Below are positions 9,731 through 19,552 of a stretch of DNA of 64,000 bases, piece after piece. Position numbers and translations under genes: made by a program. This DNA is from Massilia forsythiae (GTDB lineage Bacteria; Pseudomonadota; Gammaproteobacteria; Burkholderiales; Burkholderiaceae_D): assembly GCF_012849555.1 (NCBI RefSeq), contig NZ_CP051685.1:1860001-1924000 (forward strand). The letters run 5' to 3'. The notes beneath the pieces are model-generated. The model was not told where the DNA came from and made no database searches. It worked only from the letters and a program-made list of their open reading frames with translations. The first letter of the stretch is position 1. Each line of letters opens with the position of its first letter.

Positions 9731-9852
9731 TCATCCACAGCCTGGCCACAGGAAAGTCACAGCCTGTTCCACGGCCTGTACACAGGGTCATGCACATGCT
9801 GTGCACAGCGTTATCCCGCCTTTTTCCCGGCTCATCCACAAATTTATCCACA
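9731..9852. other. Cluster of DnaA-box-like sequences
   Basis: TTATCCACA, the exact consensus DnaA box, is at 9844-9852. TCATCCACA occurs at 9731-9739 and 9832-9840 (one mismatch each). All three are in the same orientation. The stretch between is rich in CACAG and GTGCAC words. No gene is present. It could be a DnaA-binding or titration site; no replication genes are nearby, so I do not call it an origin. Confidence 0.5.
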
Positions 9853-9881
9853 GTCTGGTGCTGCCCGCACAGATGCCGCGT

Positions 9882-10361
9882 TCATACCGCGATACGCGTC
9901 TCGAACTTGCTGCGGAAGGTCGAAAAGTACGCTTTGACGTTGCGCACGTTACTGTGCGTGGTGAACAGGCGGTGCGCCAGGGCGTGGTAGGCCGGCATGT
10001 CCGCGACTTGCACCACCAGCACGAAATCAGGGCCGGGAGACACGCGGTAACACTGCAGTACCGCCGCTTCATCGGCCACCACCTTTTCGAATTCCTGCAT
10101 GCGATCGGCCGCCTGCACGTCCAGCGTGATTTCGACGATGGCGGTGAGCCGCGCACCGACTTGCTCCGGTGCGACGATCGCAACTTGCCGCTCAATAACA
10201 CCGTCTTCCTGGAGCTGCTTGACGCGGCGCAGGCAAGTCGGAGGCGAAACGTGGACAAGAGTAGCCAGCTCAGCGTTGGTATGCGACGCGTCAACTTGCA
10301 GCGCATTCAGGATGCGACGATCGATTTCATCCAGGGAATCGCTGGTTTTCGGAATTTTCAT
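9882..10361 (-). CDS. Lrp/AsnC-family transcriptional regulator
   Basis: A 159-residue Lrp-type protein. The helix-turn-helix is in DEIDRRILNALQVDASHTNAELATLVHVSPPTCLRRVKQLQ (residues about 11-51), and a RAM domain follows (VSPGPDFVLVVQVADMPAYHALAHRLF). It is a different paralogue from the one beside putA. It is divergent from glmS across 195 bp of AT-rich sequence with palindromes, so it probably regulates itself and may touch glmS. Its ligand is presumably an amino acid, by family. Confidence 0.88.
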   Translation of the reverse strand: MKIPKTSDSLDEIDRRILNALQVDASHTNAELATLVHVSPPTCLRRVKQLQEDGVIERQVAIVAPEQVGARLTAIVEITLDVQAADRMQEFEKVVADEAAVLQCYRVSPGPDFVLVVQVADMPAYHALAHRLFTTHSNVRNVKAYFSTFRSKFETRIAV

Positions 10362-10442
10362 AAAAATTTGAGATGCTTATGAAAGAATATTTCGTCGTCA
10401 CCATATCATGAAATTTTGTTTCAAAAATGACTGAACTCAGAA

Positions 10443-10459
10443 AGCTTATTTCATAAGCT
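10443..10459. promoter_or_regulatory. Candidate operator palindrome upstream of glmS
   Basis: AGCTTAT (10443-10449), spacer TTC, ATAAGCT (10453-10459): perfect 7-bp arms in the AT-rich gap between the AsnC-type gene and glmS. A weaker TGAAA/TTTCA pair lies about 35 bp to its left. Lrp-type proteins bind arrays of AT-rich palindromes, so self-regulation is plausible. Confidence 0.45.
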
Positions 10460-10556
10460 CTCGTCTACAGTAGTTACTTCCAGGAATCTTCACATTATCG
10501 TCGTCATTGCTGGCGGCGGTGGGGATTCACCCTTATCATTTTCCGGAGAATTGCCC

Positions 10557-12386
10557 ATGTGCGGTATCGTCGGCGCTGTAGCCCAGCGCAATATCACCCC
10601 TGTCCTGATCGAAGGCCTGAAACGCCTCGAATACCGGGGCTACGATTCCTGCGGCGTCGCCCTGCACGTGGATGGGCGCCTGGCGCGTTCGCGCAGCACC
10701 TCGCGCGTGGCCGACCTCGAATCGCAGATCCAGGAAACCCACCTGCAGGGGTTCACCGGCATCGCTCACACGCGCTGGGCCACCCACGGCGCGCCGGCCA
10801 CCAGGAATGCCCACCCGCACTTCTCGCCGAGCGAAGACAATGCGCGCATCGCCCTGGTCCACAACGGCATCATCGAAAACCACGACGAACTGCGCGCCGA
10901 ACTGACCGGCCTGGGCTACGTGTTCCAGAGCCAGACCGACACCGAGGTGATTGCCCACCTGGTCGACCACATGTACGACGGCGACCTGTTCGCCACCGTC
11001 CAGCAAGCCGTGAAACGCCTGCACGGCGCCTATGCGATCGCCGTGTTCTGCCGTGAAGAGCCGCACCGCGTGGTAGCCGCGCGCCAGGGTTCGCCATTGA
11101 TCGTCGGCATCGGCAAGGGAGAGAATTTCGTGGCATCGGATGCGATGGCGCTGGCTGGCACCACCGACCAGATCATCTACCTGGAAGAAGGTGATGTGGT
11201 CGACTTGCAACTGGCGCGCGTCTGGATCGTCGACGCCGAAGGCCGCGCGGCCGAGCGTGAAGTCAAGACCGTGCACGCCCACACCGGCGCCGCCGAACTG
11301 GGCCCGTACCGCCACTACATGCAGAAGGAAATCTTCGAACAGCCGCGCGTGGTCGGCGACACGCTCGAAGGCGTGACCGGCATCATGCCGGAACTGTTCG
11401 GCGACGAAGCGTATCGCGTGTTCAAGGAAATCGACCGCGTACTGATCCTGGCCTGCGGCACCAGTTACTATGCCGGCCTGACCGCCAAGTACTGGATCGA
11501 ATCGGTGGCGCAGGTGCCGGTCAACGTCGAGATCGCCAGCGAATACCGTTACCGCGACAGCGTGCCGCACCCGAATACGCTGGTGGTAACGATTTCGCAA
11601 TCGGGAGAAACCGCCGACACGCTGGCCGCTTTGAAACACGCGCGCAGCCTGGGCATGACCAATACGCTGACCATCTGCAACGTCGCCACCAGCGCCATGG
11701 TGCGCGAATGCAAGCTGGCCTACATCACCCGCGCCGGCGTCGAAGTCGGCGTCGCCTCCACCAAGGCATTTACGACGCAGCTGGCCGCGCTGTTCCTGCT
11801 GACGCTGACCCTGGCGCAAGTCAACGGCCGCCTGGACGACGAGCAGGAAGCGCGGTACCTGAAGCAGATGCGTCACCTGCCGGTGGCGCTGGGCGCGGTG
11901 CTGGCGCTGGAGCCGCAGATCATCGCCTGGGCCGAGGATTTCGCCCGCAAGGAAAACGCGCTGTTCCTGGGCCGCGGCATCCACTACCCGATCGCGCTGG
12001 AAGGCGCCCTGAAACTCAAGGAAATCTCGTACATCCACGCCGAAGCCTATCCGGCAGGCGAACTGAAGCACGGTCCGCTGGCGCTGGTGACCGAAGAGAT
12101 GCCGGTGGTGACCATCGCCCCCAACGACGCCCTGCTGGAAAAGCTGAAGTCGAACATGCAGGAAGTGCGCGCGCGCGGCGGCCAGTTATATGTGTTCGCC
12201 GACGTCGATTCGCGCATCACTTCGGGCGATGGACTGCACGTGATCCGTTTGCCGGAGCACTATGGTTTGCTGTCTCCGATCCTGCACGTGGCGGCGCTGC
12301 AGTTGCTGGCGTATCACACGGCGCTGGCGCGCGGGACGGATGTGGACAAGCCGAGGAACTTGGCCAAGTCCGTGACGGTGGAGTAA
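10557..12386 (+). CDS. glmS: Glutamine-fructose-6-phosphate aminotransferase (isomerising)
   Basis: 609 residues from the ATG at 10557; an in-frame TTG six bases upstream cannot be used because Cys must follow the initiator Met. The N-terminal [17 protein letters not shown] holds the catalytic Cys of the glutaminase domain. CGTSYYAG and [15 protein letters not shown] belong to the isomerase SIS domains, and the protein ends [12 protein letters not shown], as GlmS does. It makes glucosamine-6-phosphate from fructose-6-phosphate and glutamine, supplying GlmU. Its 3' end is the classical Tn7 attachment site, and a Tn7-like element sits 26 bp past the stop. RBS is CCGGAG. Confidence 0.97.
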   Translation: MCGIVGAVAQRNITPVLIEGLKRLEYRGYDSCGVALHVDGRLARSRSTSRVADLESQIQETHLQGFTGIAHTRWATHGAPATRNAHPHFSPSEDNARIALVHNGIIENHDELRAELTGLGYVFQSQTDTEVIAHLVDHMYDGDLFATVQQAVKRLHGAYAIAVFCREEPHRVVAARQGSPLIVGIGKGENFVASDAMALAGTTDQIIYLEEGDVVDLQLARVWIVDAEGRAAEREVKTVHAHTGAAELGPYRHYMQKEIFEQPRVVGDTLEGVTGIMPELFGDEAYRVFKEIDRVLILACGTSYYAGLTAKYWIESVAQVPVNVEIASEYRYRDSVPHPNTLVVTISQSGETADTLAALKHARSLGMTNTLTICNVATSAMVRECKLAYITRAGVEVGVASTKAFTTQLAALFLLTLTLAQVNGRLDDEQEARYLKQMRHLPVALGAVLALEPQIIAWAEDFARKENALFLGRGIHYPIALEGALKLKEISYIHAEAYPAGELKHGPLALVTEEMPVVTIAPNDALLEKLKSNMQEVRARGGQLYVFADVDSRITSGDGLHVIRLPEHYGLLSPILHVAALQLLAYHTALARGTDVDKPRNLAKSVTVE

Positions 12387-12412
12387 AGCGATCCATCGTG
12401 GCCGGCTGCTGC
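12387..12412. other. attTn7 insertion point with left copy of the target duplication
   Basis: The 26 bases between the glmS stop and the transposon end finish with GCTGC (12408-12412). GCTGC recurs immediately after the other end at 39336-39340. A 5-bp duplication about 25 bp past glmS is the diagnostic Tn7 arrangement: TnsD recognises the conserved 3' end of glmS and insertion happens just downstream, sparing the gene. Confidence 0.92.
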
Positions 12413-12479
12413 TGTGGACAGACAATCAAGTCGGACACAAAACAATAAAGTCGGACACAAAACAATAAAGTCTGACACT
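12413..12479. repeat. Tn7-like transposon left end with three TnsB-type sites
   Basis: After the terminal TGTGGACAG come three 18-bp repeats at exact 20-bp spacing: ACAATCAAGTCGGACACA (12422-12439), ACAATAAAGTCGGACACA (12442-12459) and ACAATAAAGTCTGACACT (12462-12479). Short ends with several transposase-binding repeats are typical of Tn7 relatives. Confidence 0.9.
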
Positions 12480-12843
12480 AGTGTATGCAGAGCCGTCAAC
12501 GTTCATTCGAGCGTAGGCGGCTCCTTTTATGTCACCGTAGCCAAGCACTTTAGGATGTAAGCGCCTGTCATCTCGTTGGCATCGCTTGAGATCCATGGCG
12601 CCACGCGCAACCGTATGGTGGCATGATACAATTATAGGTTTTTCTATGTCTGCCTAGCTGCACTCGCAGTCATACGAACCAAAAGGCAATTCAAGCTTTT
12701 ATTGCTTGATTGAATCATGGCATTTTGGTAACCTCAATGTTGTCCGGACGTCTTTCTGCCGTTGAGACATGTTGGTTCGCTTCTCAACGTCGTCGCACTT
12801 TGGTGTTCGTACTTCGAACACACTAGGATTACCGGAGTTTCCC
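12480..12843. other. Non-coding left-end interior and ietA leader
   Basis: No gene is seen in these 364 bases. GAGCCG (12490-12495) and CGGCTC (12518-12523) followed by CTTTT could form a loose hairpin that limits read-through from glmS. AT-rich sequence around 12,625-12,660 may hold the ietA promoter. Confidence 0.4.
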
Positions 12844-13821
12844 ATGGCCCGTTCTGACCAAATGAAAGCGCTGTTGAAGGCGCATGCTAGCAACGATAAC
12901 GACCATTTCTATGCCGTTGCAATGCAAGTGGCTGCGGACGAGGCGCTACGGGGGCATGTCAGGTTGGCGGCTGAGTTACGCGACCTGATCGACCGTGCCA
13001 AGATCGAAGCGACACAGGCGGCTGGCAAACCGATACCCCTGGCGCAACCGAAAGGCGAACTTTCGGAATTGCTGACGGTTCAGTACCCCCATGAGCACTT
13101 TAACCAGATGGTGCTGTCCGAGGGGGTCTCGGGAAAATTGCAGCGGGTGCTCAAGGAGCAGCGGCATGGCGCGCAACTGAAGGCGCATGGTCTCAGTCCG
13201 CGACGCAAGCTTCTCCTTGTAGGTCCACCCGGCACCGGTAAAACGATGACGGCGGCGGTATTGGCTGGAGAGCTGAGACTTCCCCTATTTACAGCCCGGT
13301 TCGACAGCTTGATCACCAAGTTCATGGGAGAAAGCGCCGCTAAACTTCGCCTCGTTTTCGACGCCCTCAAGTCGACCAAGGGCGTGTATTTTTTCGACGA
13401 GTTCGATTCGCTTGGCCTGCAGCGAGGAAGCCAGCATGACGTCGCCGAGATGCGTAGAACGCTCAACATGTTCCTCCAGCTGATCGAGCAAGACGGGTCC
13501 GACAGCCTAATTGTCGCCGCCACCAACCATGCGAAAGATCTGGACGTTGCCTTGTTCCGCCGTTTTGACGACATCATTCGCTACGATGCGCCTGACGAAC
13601 GCCAGATCGAGGCTCTGTTACGGAATAAGCTCGCCTTATACGCGCCAGATACATTCGATTATCGCGAACTGGCCAAATACGGCCAAGGTGAGTCGCATGC
13701 GGACATCGTTCGCGCGTGCCAGGACGCGGTAAAGGACGCTGTCATCGCCGGCGACGAGCAAATATCGTTCGATAACGTCGTTCTACATCTGCAGGAAAGA
13801 GCTGCCAGCAAACCATTGTGA
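12844..13821 (+). CDS. ietA: AAA+ ATPase, IetA-like defence component
   Basis: 325 residues from the ATG at 12844 (MARSDQMKALLKAHA), with GGAG eight bases upstream. It is a AAA+ ATPase: Walker A GPPGTGKT at residues 127-134, Walker B FFDEFD at 183-188, and the sensor/arginine-finger region VAATNHAKDLDVALFRRFDD. The partner gene 53 bp downstream encodes a subtilisin-like protease. An ATPase of this kind paired with an S8 protease is the composition of IetAS, reported as an anti-phage system and earlier as a plasmid-maintenance locus. It is the only cargo module of this transposon that reads intact. The IetAS assignment rests on architecture, not on a search. Confidence 0.8.
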   Translation: MARSDQMKALLKAHASNDNDHFYAVAMQVAADEALRGHVRLAAELRDLIDRAKIEATQAAGKPIPLAQPKGELSELLTVQYPHEHFNQMVLSEGVSGKLQRVLKEQRHGAQLKAHGLSPRRKLLLVGPPGTGKTMTAAVLAGELRLPLFTARFDSLITKFMGESAAKLRLVFDALKSTKGVYFFDEFDSLGLQRGSQHDVAEMRRTLNMFLQLIEQDGSDSLIVAATNHAKDLDVALFRRFDDIIRYDAPDERQIEALLRNKLALYAPDTFDYRELAKYGQGESHADIVRACQDAVKDAVIAGDEQISFDNVVLHLQERAASKPL

Positions 13822-13874
13822 TATCCACAAGGAAACCTGTAGAATTATCGAAGAGATAATTCGAAAGGCCTTGC

Positions 13875-16406
13875 ATGGCAGAACAGAATCTTCCGCATAT
13901 TGTGATTAACGGATTCGTTCAATCACAGGATTTTCAGTCCCCGCTTTCTGTTCGACGGCAAACCCCACCGCAGCGTGATCGGGAAGAGCACGGGCGCCAG
14001 TTGCTTGTCAAAGTCGCCGCCCTACAAGTCCACGAGCAGAACCTGAATGCGCAACGAGCGGAACTCGAACTTCCGCAGCAAAGTGGCCTAACGATTGCCG
14101 TCGACATTGTTCCGAAAAATTCGATCGATTATAAAACCTTCGAATGGAAGAAAGATGGCGTGGAGCTGCTTTCGGTGGTCGAAGGCAGCGCTGCGGATAC
14201 GGTCACGCTTTTCGTCCCGGACGGAAAGCTGACGGCACTTGCCAGCCGCATCCAGGACTACCAGTCCAAGAATTATCGCGACACCGACAAGCCAGCCAAT
14301 GCCAACCTGGTCAACGCAATCCACGATATCCGGCGCGCCGCGTTTGCCCAGCTCTGGACGGACACGTCGCCTATGCCCGCCGACGAGCCGACCTGGTGCC
14401 AGGTATGGTTGAGAAAGTCGAAGCTGTCATCCAGCGCCGTCAAGGACAGGTTCGCGGACTTGGCGGGGCGTCTTGGAATCGAGGTCGATCCGGGCTTCGT
14501 CACCTTCCCAGGAAGGGTCGTGGTGGCGGCCAAGGGCAACCGGCCGATGTTCGAGAACGCCCTGCAGCTGTTGGATCTGGTGGCTGAGGTACGCGCGGTG
14601 CGGCCGACCGCGGCGTTCTTCCTAGCCGACCTGAGTCCAGAAGAACAAGCCGGCTGGATTAAGGATTTGGCGGATCGCACCACGCATGAGAGGGAGGACG
14701 ACGGACCTTTCGTGACGCTCCTCGACACGGGCGTGAACAACGGCCATCCTCTGTTACGGCCGGCGCTGCATACGGACGACTGTCACGCTGTCGAGCCGAC
14801 CTGGGGTGTGTCTGATCACCATGGCCACGGCACCGGCATGGCCGGTCTCGCCCTTTATGGAGACCTGACCGAGCCGCTCGCCTCTGGCGAGCCGGTGACG
14901 ATTCCGCACGGTCTCGAGTCGGTGAAAATCCTTCCACCAGAGGGCGAAAACCCTGTGCACCTGTATGGCGCGGTCACTGCCGTGGCAACCAACCGGGTTG
15001 AGATCCAGGCGCCCGGCAGAAGGCGGACCTTCGCTATGATGACCACCTCGTCCGGCGACATATTCGGTGCCCCGTCCGAATGGTCTGCGACGATCGACCA
15101 GCTCTCGTTCGGCAGGACGGCCCCCGAGATTGGCAGCGAGGACGACGACGAGCCGGAAGTTCGGAAGCAGCGTTTGTTCGTGCTATCCGCCGGGAATGTG
15201 CCATGGCAAGAGTGGAGTCAATACCCGCACGTGAACGCAGTGCGCACCGTCGAGAATCCGGCGCAATCCTGGAATGCAATCACCGTCGGCGCCATGACCG
15301 ACCTGACGCATGTGGATGCGTCGACCTATCCCAACTACGTGGCAATTGCCGCGGCCGGCGCATTGAGTCCCTCGTCAAGGACGTCCACGGCATGGAGCGG
15401 CGCCTGGCCCTACAAGCCGGACGTCGTTGCGGAAGGAGGGAACGGCTGTCTGGAGCACGGCTTGCACGTGTCGGTCGGGCCGGAATCCGTGCGCCTGCTC
15501 ACCACGTCGCCAGACCCGGTCGACGAGCCACTGACGGAATCCGGCGACACCAGCGCGGCCGCGGCGGAAGTGGCCCGCCTGTGCGCCCATATCAGCGCCG
15601 TATATCCGGCCTACTGGCCCGAGACGATCCGAGCACTTGTCGTCCACGGCGCACGGTATACGCCCGCCATGCGGGGGCTTCTGCCCGTTAACGTGCGAAA
15701 GCAAGACAAGATTAACCTGCTGCGCACGTTTGGTTATGGCTTGGTCAGTGCGGAGAACTCCCGGTCATCTACCCGGCGCCGCGCAACCATGGTCATCGAA
15801 CGGGAATTTTATCCCTATCGTCTCGATGGTTCCAACGTCAAGCTCGGACAGATGCAGCTACATGACCTGCCTTGGCCCAGGGACGAGCTGCTCGCACTCG
15901 ATGGCGAAGTCGCGATGCGAGTGACGCTGTCGTATTTCGTCGAGCCGAATCCGGCACGGCGGGGCTGGCAAAGCAAGTTCCGCTATCAGTCCTACGCCTT
16001 GCGCTTTGCCGTACGCGGCGCCACCGAATCCGAAGAGATGTTCCTCAAACGCATCAACAAGCTTGAACGCGACGAGGATGACACGGATACGCATGGGGAT
16101 CCCGACAGTGAGAACTGGACCATGGGCGCGCAACTTCGCGCAAAGGGTTCGGTTCACTCAGATGTGTGGGTTGGCACTGCCGCGCAACTGGCAACCAAAT
16201 CCCAGATTGCGGTCATCCCCGTCGGTGGCTGGTGGAAGGACTGGAAGGAGGCTGGTCAGTTCAGGACAACCGCGCGATATGCCCTTGTCGTCTCGCTGGA
16301 GGTGTCTGAAAGCGTCACGACGGCCGTCGACCTGTATGCGCCGATTGCGGTGAAAACGACGATCGCAGTGCCAGCGCAAGCGACGACGATTGATATCGCC
16401 TCCTAA
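13875..16406 (+). CDS. ietS: Subtilisin-like (S8) serine protease, IetS-like defence component
   Basis: 843 residues. The catalytic triad is visible: Asp284 in LLDTGVNNGHPLL, His318 in HHGHGTGMAG, Ser560 in SGDTSAAAAEVARLCAHI. There is no signal peptide, so it acts in the cytoplasm. A long N-terminal part (residues 1-270) precedes the protease and a C-terminal beta-rich region follows (about 640-843). The large gap between His and Ser includes an insertion around residues 330-450. With IetA it forms a putative ATPase-controlled protease that would be triggered by infection. The frame is uninterrupted. Confidence 0.82.
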   Translation: MAEQNLPHIVINGFVQSQDFQSPLSVRRQTPPQRDREEHGRQLLVKVAALQVHEQNLNAQRAELELPQQSGLTIAVDIVPKNSIDYKTFEWKKDGVELLSVVEGSAADTVTLFVPDGKLTALASRIQDYQSKNYRDTDKPANANLVNAIHDIRRAAFAQLWTDTSPMPADEPTWCQVWLRKSKLSSSAVKDRFADLAGRLGIEVDPGFVTFPGRVVVAAKGNRPMFENALQLLDLVAEVRAVRPTAAFFLADLSPEEQAGWIKDLADRTTHEREDDGPFVTLLDTGVNNGHPLLRPALHTDDCHAVEPTWGVSDHHGHGTGMAGLALYGDLTEPLASGEPVTIPHGLESVKILPPEGENPVHLYGAVTAVATNRVEIQAPGRRRTFAMMTTSSGDIFGAPSEWSATIDQLSFGRTAPEIGSEDDDEPEVRKQRLFVLSAGNVPWQEWSQYPHVNAVRTVENPAQSWNAITVGAMTDLTHVDASTYPNYVAIAAAGALSPSSRTSTAWSGAWPYKPDVVAEGGNGCLEHGLHVSVGPESVRLLTTSPDPVDEPLTESGDTSAAAAEVARLCAHISAVYPAYWPETIRALVVHGARYTPAMRGLLPVNVRKQDKINLLRTFGYGLVSAENSRSSTRRRATMVIEREFYPYRLDGSNVKLGQMQLHDLPWPRDELLALDGEVAMRVTLSYFVEPNPARRGWQSKFRYQSYALRFAVRGATESEEMFLKRINKLERDEDDTDTHGDPDSENWTMGAQLRAKGSVHSDVWVGTAAQLATKSQIAVIPVGGWWKDWKEAGQFRTTARYALVVSLEVSESVTTAVDLYAPIAVKTTIAVPAQATTIDIAS

Positions 16407-16534
16407 AATCACACATTTACCTCAATTACGAGAATCAGGAGCGGCTACAGCAACTGAAACACGCTCTTGGCGAGCTTTGACGTATAGGAATCGTGTTTGT
16501 TCATCGAATGTTTATCGTGAATCGACGTGGTCTG

Positions 16535-18070
16535 TCACCTGCCTTGGAGGAGCGCGGCCAGGAGCTTTTCAACTTGAGGCGCCAAAGGACAGGTCAATCC
16601 GGCGGTGCGTAGAAGACGCCAGCGTACGAGAGGTTCACCCTTGGCTCGGCTCGCCTTTGCAATCGCTTGCAACCGTCGGCACTGATAGGCGTCTACAGTT
16701 TCTTCTAGTGCCTGGATAGCTTGTATCGTGAGCGGAAGCTTCGCTGAAAATTTTTCGATTAACGGTTTCCGGCCGGTGGCCCTGGCTAACTGCGCTGCCG
16801 AGACTCTTGTTCGGACATCAGATGCATAAAGCAGTGCAGCATGGTGCCGGACTTGTTCAGCATACTCGCGGTCTCGCACATGCCAAGCTACCTTGTTGCG
16901 TACTGTTGCACGTGGCTTTGCGCAACGTGAGATGGTTTCTCGAAGCCATTGCCTGTCGTGCTTGTAGAGCCACATGTAGTCATAGGCACGTCGTGCAGGG
17001 ATACTACTGATCTGCTCCACAAATCGCTGTCGCCGGGCATTACAAGAAGCGCTGCTCAATTCGTTCTCAGGGGTTATCCCATGGTATGGGAGGATCCGGA
17101 CGTTAGCGCTCTTGTCCAGGTTCTCGCAGTAAGCTTGCAACGCTCTCGGCGACGTTTGCAGCATGATCATCAAAACCAGGTGTTTTAGTGGATGCATCGT
17201 CGTGCGATGCTTGTACAGATGCCTGAATATCCAATCCGGTATCTGGCAGAATGCCAAGTCCAGTTCAGCGCTCTGCGCCAAACTGAAGCAGTTTGCAGCA
17301 TGGGTGACTGCGGCATGTTCTATGCGACCGTTTCGATCAATCCAGCCTTGTCGGGCAGCTTGCTCGCGGTAGAAGCTTCGCAAAACCGATCGCGGTGTCG
17401 GAGGCAACTGCATGGCAAGAAGGTCCGCGCTCGCTTTGGCCAGCTCAAACAGGTCATCGCATAGCGTCTCCCTCATCGGGAGAATCGACGACGCCGTTTC
17501 GACCCAGCTATCGCTCGGTAAGAACAAGTTGTGCCGTCGCAATTCAACAAGGTCAGCTCGCACTTCCGCGAGCAGGCGCCCGTGCAGGTGACACAGCAAG
17601 ACGCCTGGAAGACTATGCGCCCGGTGCCAATATGGGGAGCCGTATCGCATTTCGTCTTCGATACAACACTGGTCGCAGTATCGAAACACGTTGCGGCCAC
17701 CAATGCGGCTCGCGACCAAGCCGATACCGATTTTCGTGCCGCCAGCGCTATGGCTGGTCATTGCCTGTAGGCAGGCTGTCGTCTGTTCGGGCCGAAGAAA
17801 TGGTCTGAAGTATGGCAGTAATGTCCACTGGTCGATTAGCTCATCCAACGACTGTGCCGCGTTAACCGGTAATGCAGCACAAAGGTTCGGAAGGTGACTT
17901 GGAAGACTGGCTGTTGCTACAAGCGCGTGGGTGCCAAAGACGTCCTGTAACGTTTGGCGTTCGCGGGGATTGCCGGACAAGCGATGAAAACGGGAAATCA
18001 GGCTGTGCAGGCTTTCATCGGGCAGGAGCGTTGGAAAAAACGGCAGAGGATGCGAGGTGATCGTCTCCAT
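16535..18070 (-). CDS. tnsD1: TnsD/TniQ-family target-selection protein 1
   Basis: 511 residues. It starts METITSHPLPFFPTLLPDESLHSLISRFHRLSGN, the TniQ opening. Its zinc-finger module reads YCDQC, then YWHRAHSLPGVLLCHLHG (two Cys pairs/His). The TnsD-type C-terminal half carries RAYDYMWLYKHDRQWLRE. It starts 39 bp after tnsC and is last in the tnsABC run, the usual place for the TnsD that recognises the glmS 3' end, so it is the better candidate for the homing factor. The gene is convergent with ietS and intact. Confidence 0.88.
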   Translation of the reverse strand: METITSHPLPFFPTLLPDESLHSLISRFHRLSGNPRERQTLQDVFGTHALVATASLPSHLPNLCAALPVNAAQSLDELIDQWTLLPYFRPFLRPEQTTACLQAMTSHSAGGTKIGIGLVASRIGGRNVFRYCDQCCIEDEMRYGSPYWHRAHSLPGVLLCHLHGRLLAEVRADLVELRRHNLFLPSDSWVETASSILPMRETLCDDLFELAKASADLLAMQLPPTPRSVLRSFYREQAARQGWIDRNGRIEHAAVTHAANCFSLAQSAELDLAFCQIPDWIFRHLYKHRTTMHPLKHLVLMIMLQTSPRALQAYCENLDKSANVRILPYHGITPENELSSASCNARRQRFVEQISSIPARRAYDYMWLYKHDRQWLRETISRCAKPRATVRNKVAWHVRDREYAEQVRHHAALLYASDVRTRVSAAQLARATGRKPLIEKFSAKLPLTIQAIQALEETVDAYQCRRLQAIAKASRAKGEPLVRWRLLRTAGLTCPLAPQVEKLLAALLQGR

Positions 18071-18109
18071 GGCACTCTCGGTACAGCGCCGAGTAGACCT
18101 CGGCCTGAA

Positions 18110-19552
18110 CTATGTGACGGCATGATAGGTGTCTGAAAACTCAAGGACGTCTTTCGCTAACCAACCCTGCTCAGCCAAAGCGACGTGCGGATCGGCGTCC
18201 GAAGCTATCTTGCGAGACACTTGGCTGACAGCATCCGGTTCTGGCCTTTCAGCACGAACTTGCGGCACTTCGGCGATCACATTGACAGCTTTGTTGATAT
18301 GCAGCGCAGCAAGCTGGTTGATCGACACAGATGATTCATTTCTCATCAGCGCGTCCAACTGCTCATCTGGTGGAAGCAGATCTTCAAATCTTTTCATCGC
18401 CGCGGTATCGCCACTGCGCAGCGCAGCGATCGCCGGTTTCAGCAGCTTGAGCTTCGTGTCCGCGATGTGTCTGAACACGTGTTCGTTTAAGGTCTCAATA
18501 TTGGCCTGCATCGCATAGCGCTGGCCCAGGATCATCAGTTTTGCCAGGAAGTCAGTAACACCTTGGGTAAGGTCATACAGTACCTTGCGTAGCTCCGGTG
18601 TCAGCGGCGCCGGCTTTTGAATCCATTGGTATCGCCAGATCACGTCGACCAGCATGTTCCATGCGGCGTCCGCCTCCGATGGCTGGCGGAAGTCGTACAT
18701 GCCCTGACCACAAGCGCGACGTGCATTGCGCAGTACGTCGGCAAACAGGTTGATCATCGAGTTTGTTCCGGCGAACACGACCGGAATGCCAATGCTGTTG
18801 ATTAGGTTGACGAAGAAATTGAGCAGGTTCTCCTTGCCGCCGGTCTTGGCGGCATTCAGGTGCTGCAGTTCGTCGATGACGAGAGCACCGATGAAGTAGG
18901 TGCTGGCCAACTGCTCCATGCTGTGGATCATTTCCATGATCCCGCCCTTGCTTCGGAAGCGCGCCGAATGCCGCCCCGGCTCGTCCAGCGCCTTGTCGAG
19001 CGCTTTGAAGAATGCATGGCACAAACCTGACAGCGACCCATCAAATGGACACTCGATCTTCAGCCAGACAATCTGCGTATGTAGAAATTCCCTGCCCTCG
19101 TAACGGCAATGAACGATCTTCTGGGGGTACAGGCTCAGCACCGCATTGAGTGCGGTCGTCTTGCCAATGCCGCTCAAGCCGACCAGACTAAAAGTTGAGG
19201 CCGAAGAGTGGAAAAGCGCAAGGTCACGGCGGTTGGTTGATAGTGTATGCAGATGGCGCCATGTGCCGGCGTTGACCGGATTCCGGCTGACATATCCCGT
19301 CCGCAGGATCGACGACACTGCGCTTTCCAGTTCGAGGTGAATGGGCAGCGGTTGAATCAAATCCTTGAGCCTGTCGACGCAGTGCAGGCGCAGTTCCTTG
19401 CTGAACAATCGCTCGTCGGGTGCAAGCGCTGGAAAGTGGGCAATGGCCCTTGCGGCATCCATTTCGGCCAGTACTGGCGGCAAGGCTTCGATCAACGGAT
19501 TGCCCGCGTAGTCCGGTATCGGCGACGGGGTATATTGTGCGAGATTATTCAT
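18110..19552 (-). CDS. tnsC: Tn7-type transposition regulator TnsC (AAA+ ATPase)
   Basis: 480 residues. Walker A GLSGIGKTT is at 125-133 and Walker B LVIDE at 224-228, followed by QHLNAAKTGGKENLLNFFVNLINSIGIPVVFAGTN, a strong TnsC/TniB signature (the FAGT motif). TnsC links the TnsD-bound target to the TnsAB transposase and gives target immunity. The start overlaps the end of tnsB by 8 bp, implying translational coupling. The reading frame is intact. Confidence 0.92.
   Translation of the reverse strand: MNNLAQYTPSPIPDYAGNPLIEALPPVLAEMDAARAIAHFPALAPDERLFSKELRLHCVDRLKDLIQPLPIHLELESAVSSILRTGYVSRNPVNAGTWRHLHTLSTNRRDLALFHSSASTFSLVGLSGIGKTTALNAVLSLYPQKIVHCRYEGREFLHTQIVWLKIECPFDGSLSGLCHAFFKALDKALDEPGRHSARFRSKGGIMEMIHSMEQLASTYFIGALVIDELQHLNAAKTGGKENLLNFFVNLINSIGIPVVFAGTNSMINLFADVLRNARRACGQGMYDFRQPSEADAAWNMLVDVIWRYQWIQKPAPLTPELRKVLYDLTQGVTDFLAKLMILGQRYAMQANIETLNEHVFRHIADTKLKLLKPAIAALRSGDTAAMKRFEDLLPPDEQLDALMRNESSVSINQLAALHINKAVNVIAEVPQVRAERPEPDAVSQVSRKIASDADPHVALAEQGWLAKDVLEFSDTYHAVT

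Noticed and set aside
9731..9852. Replication origin
   Set aside because: DnaA boxes are few and there is no dnaA, dnaN, gidA or parAB nearby, and no long AT-rich unwinding region.
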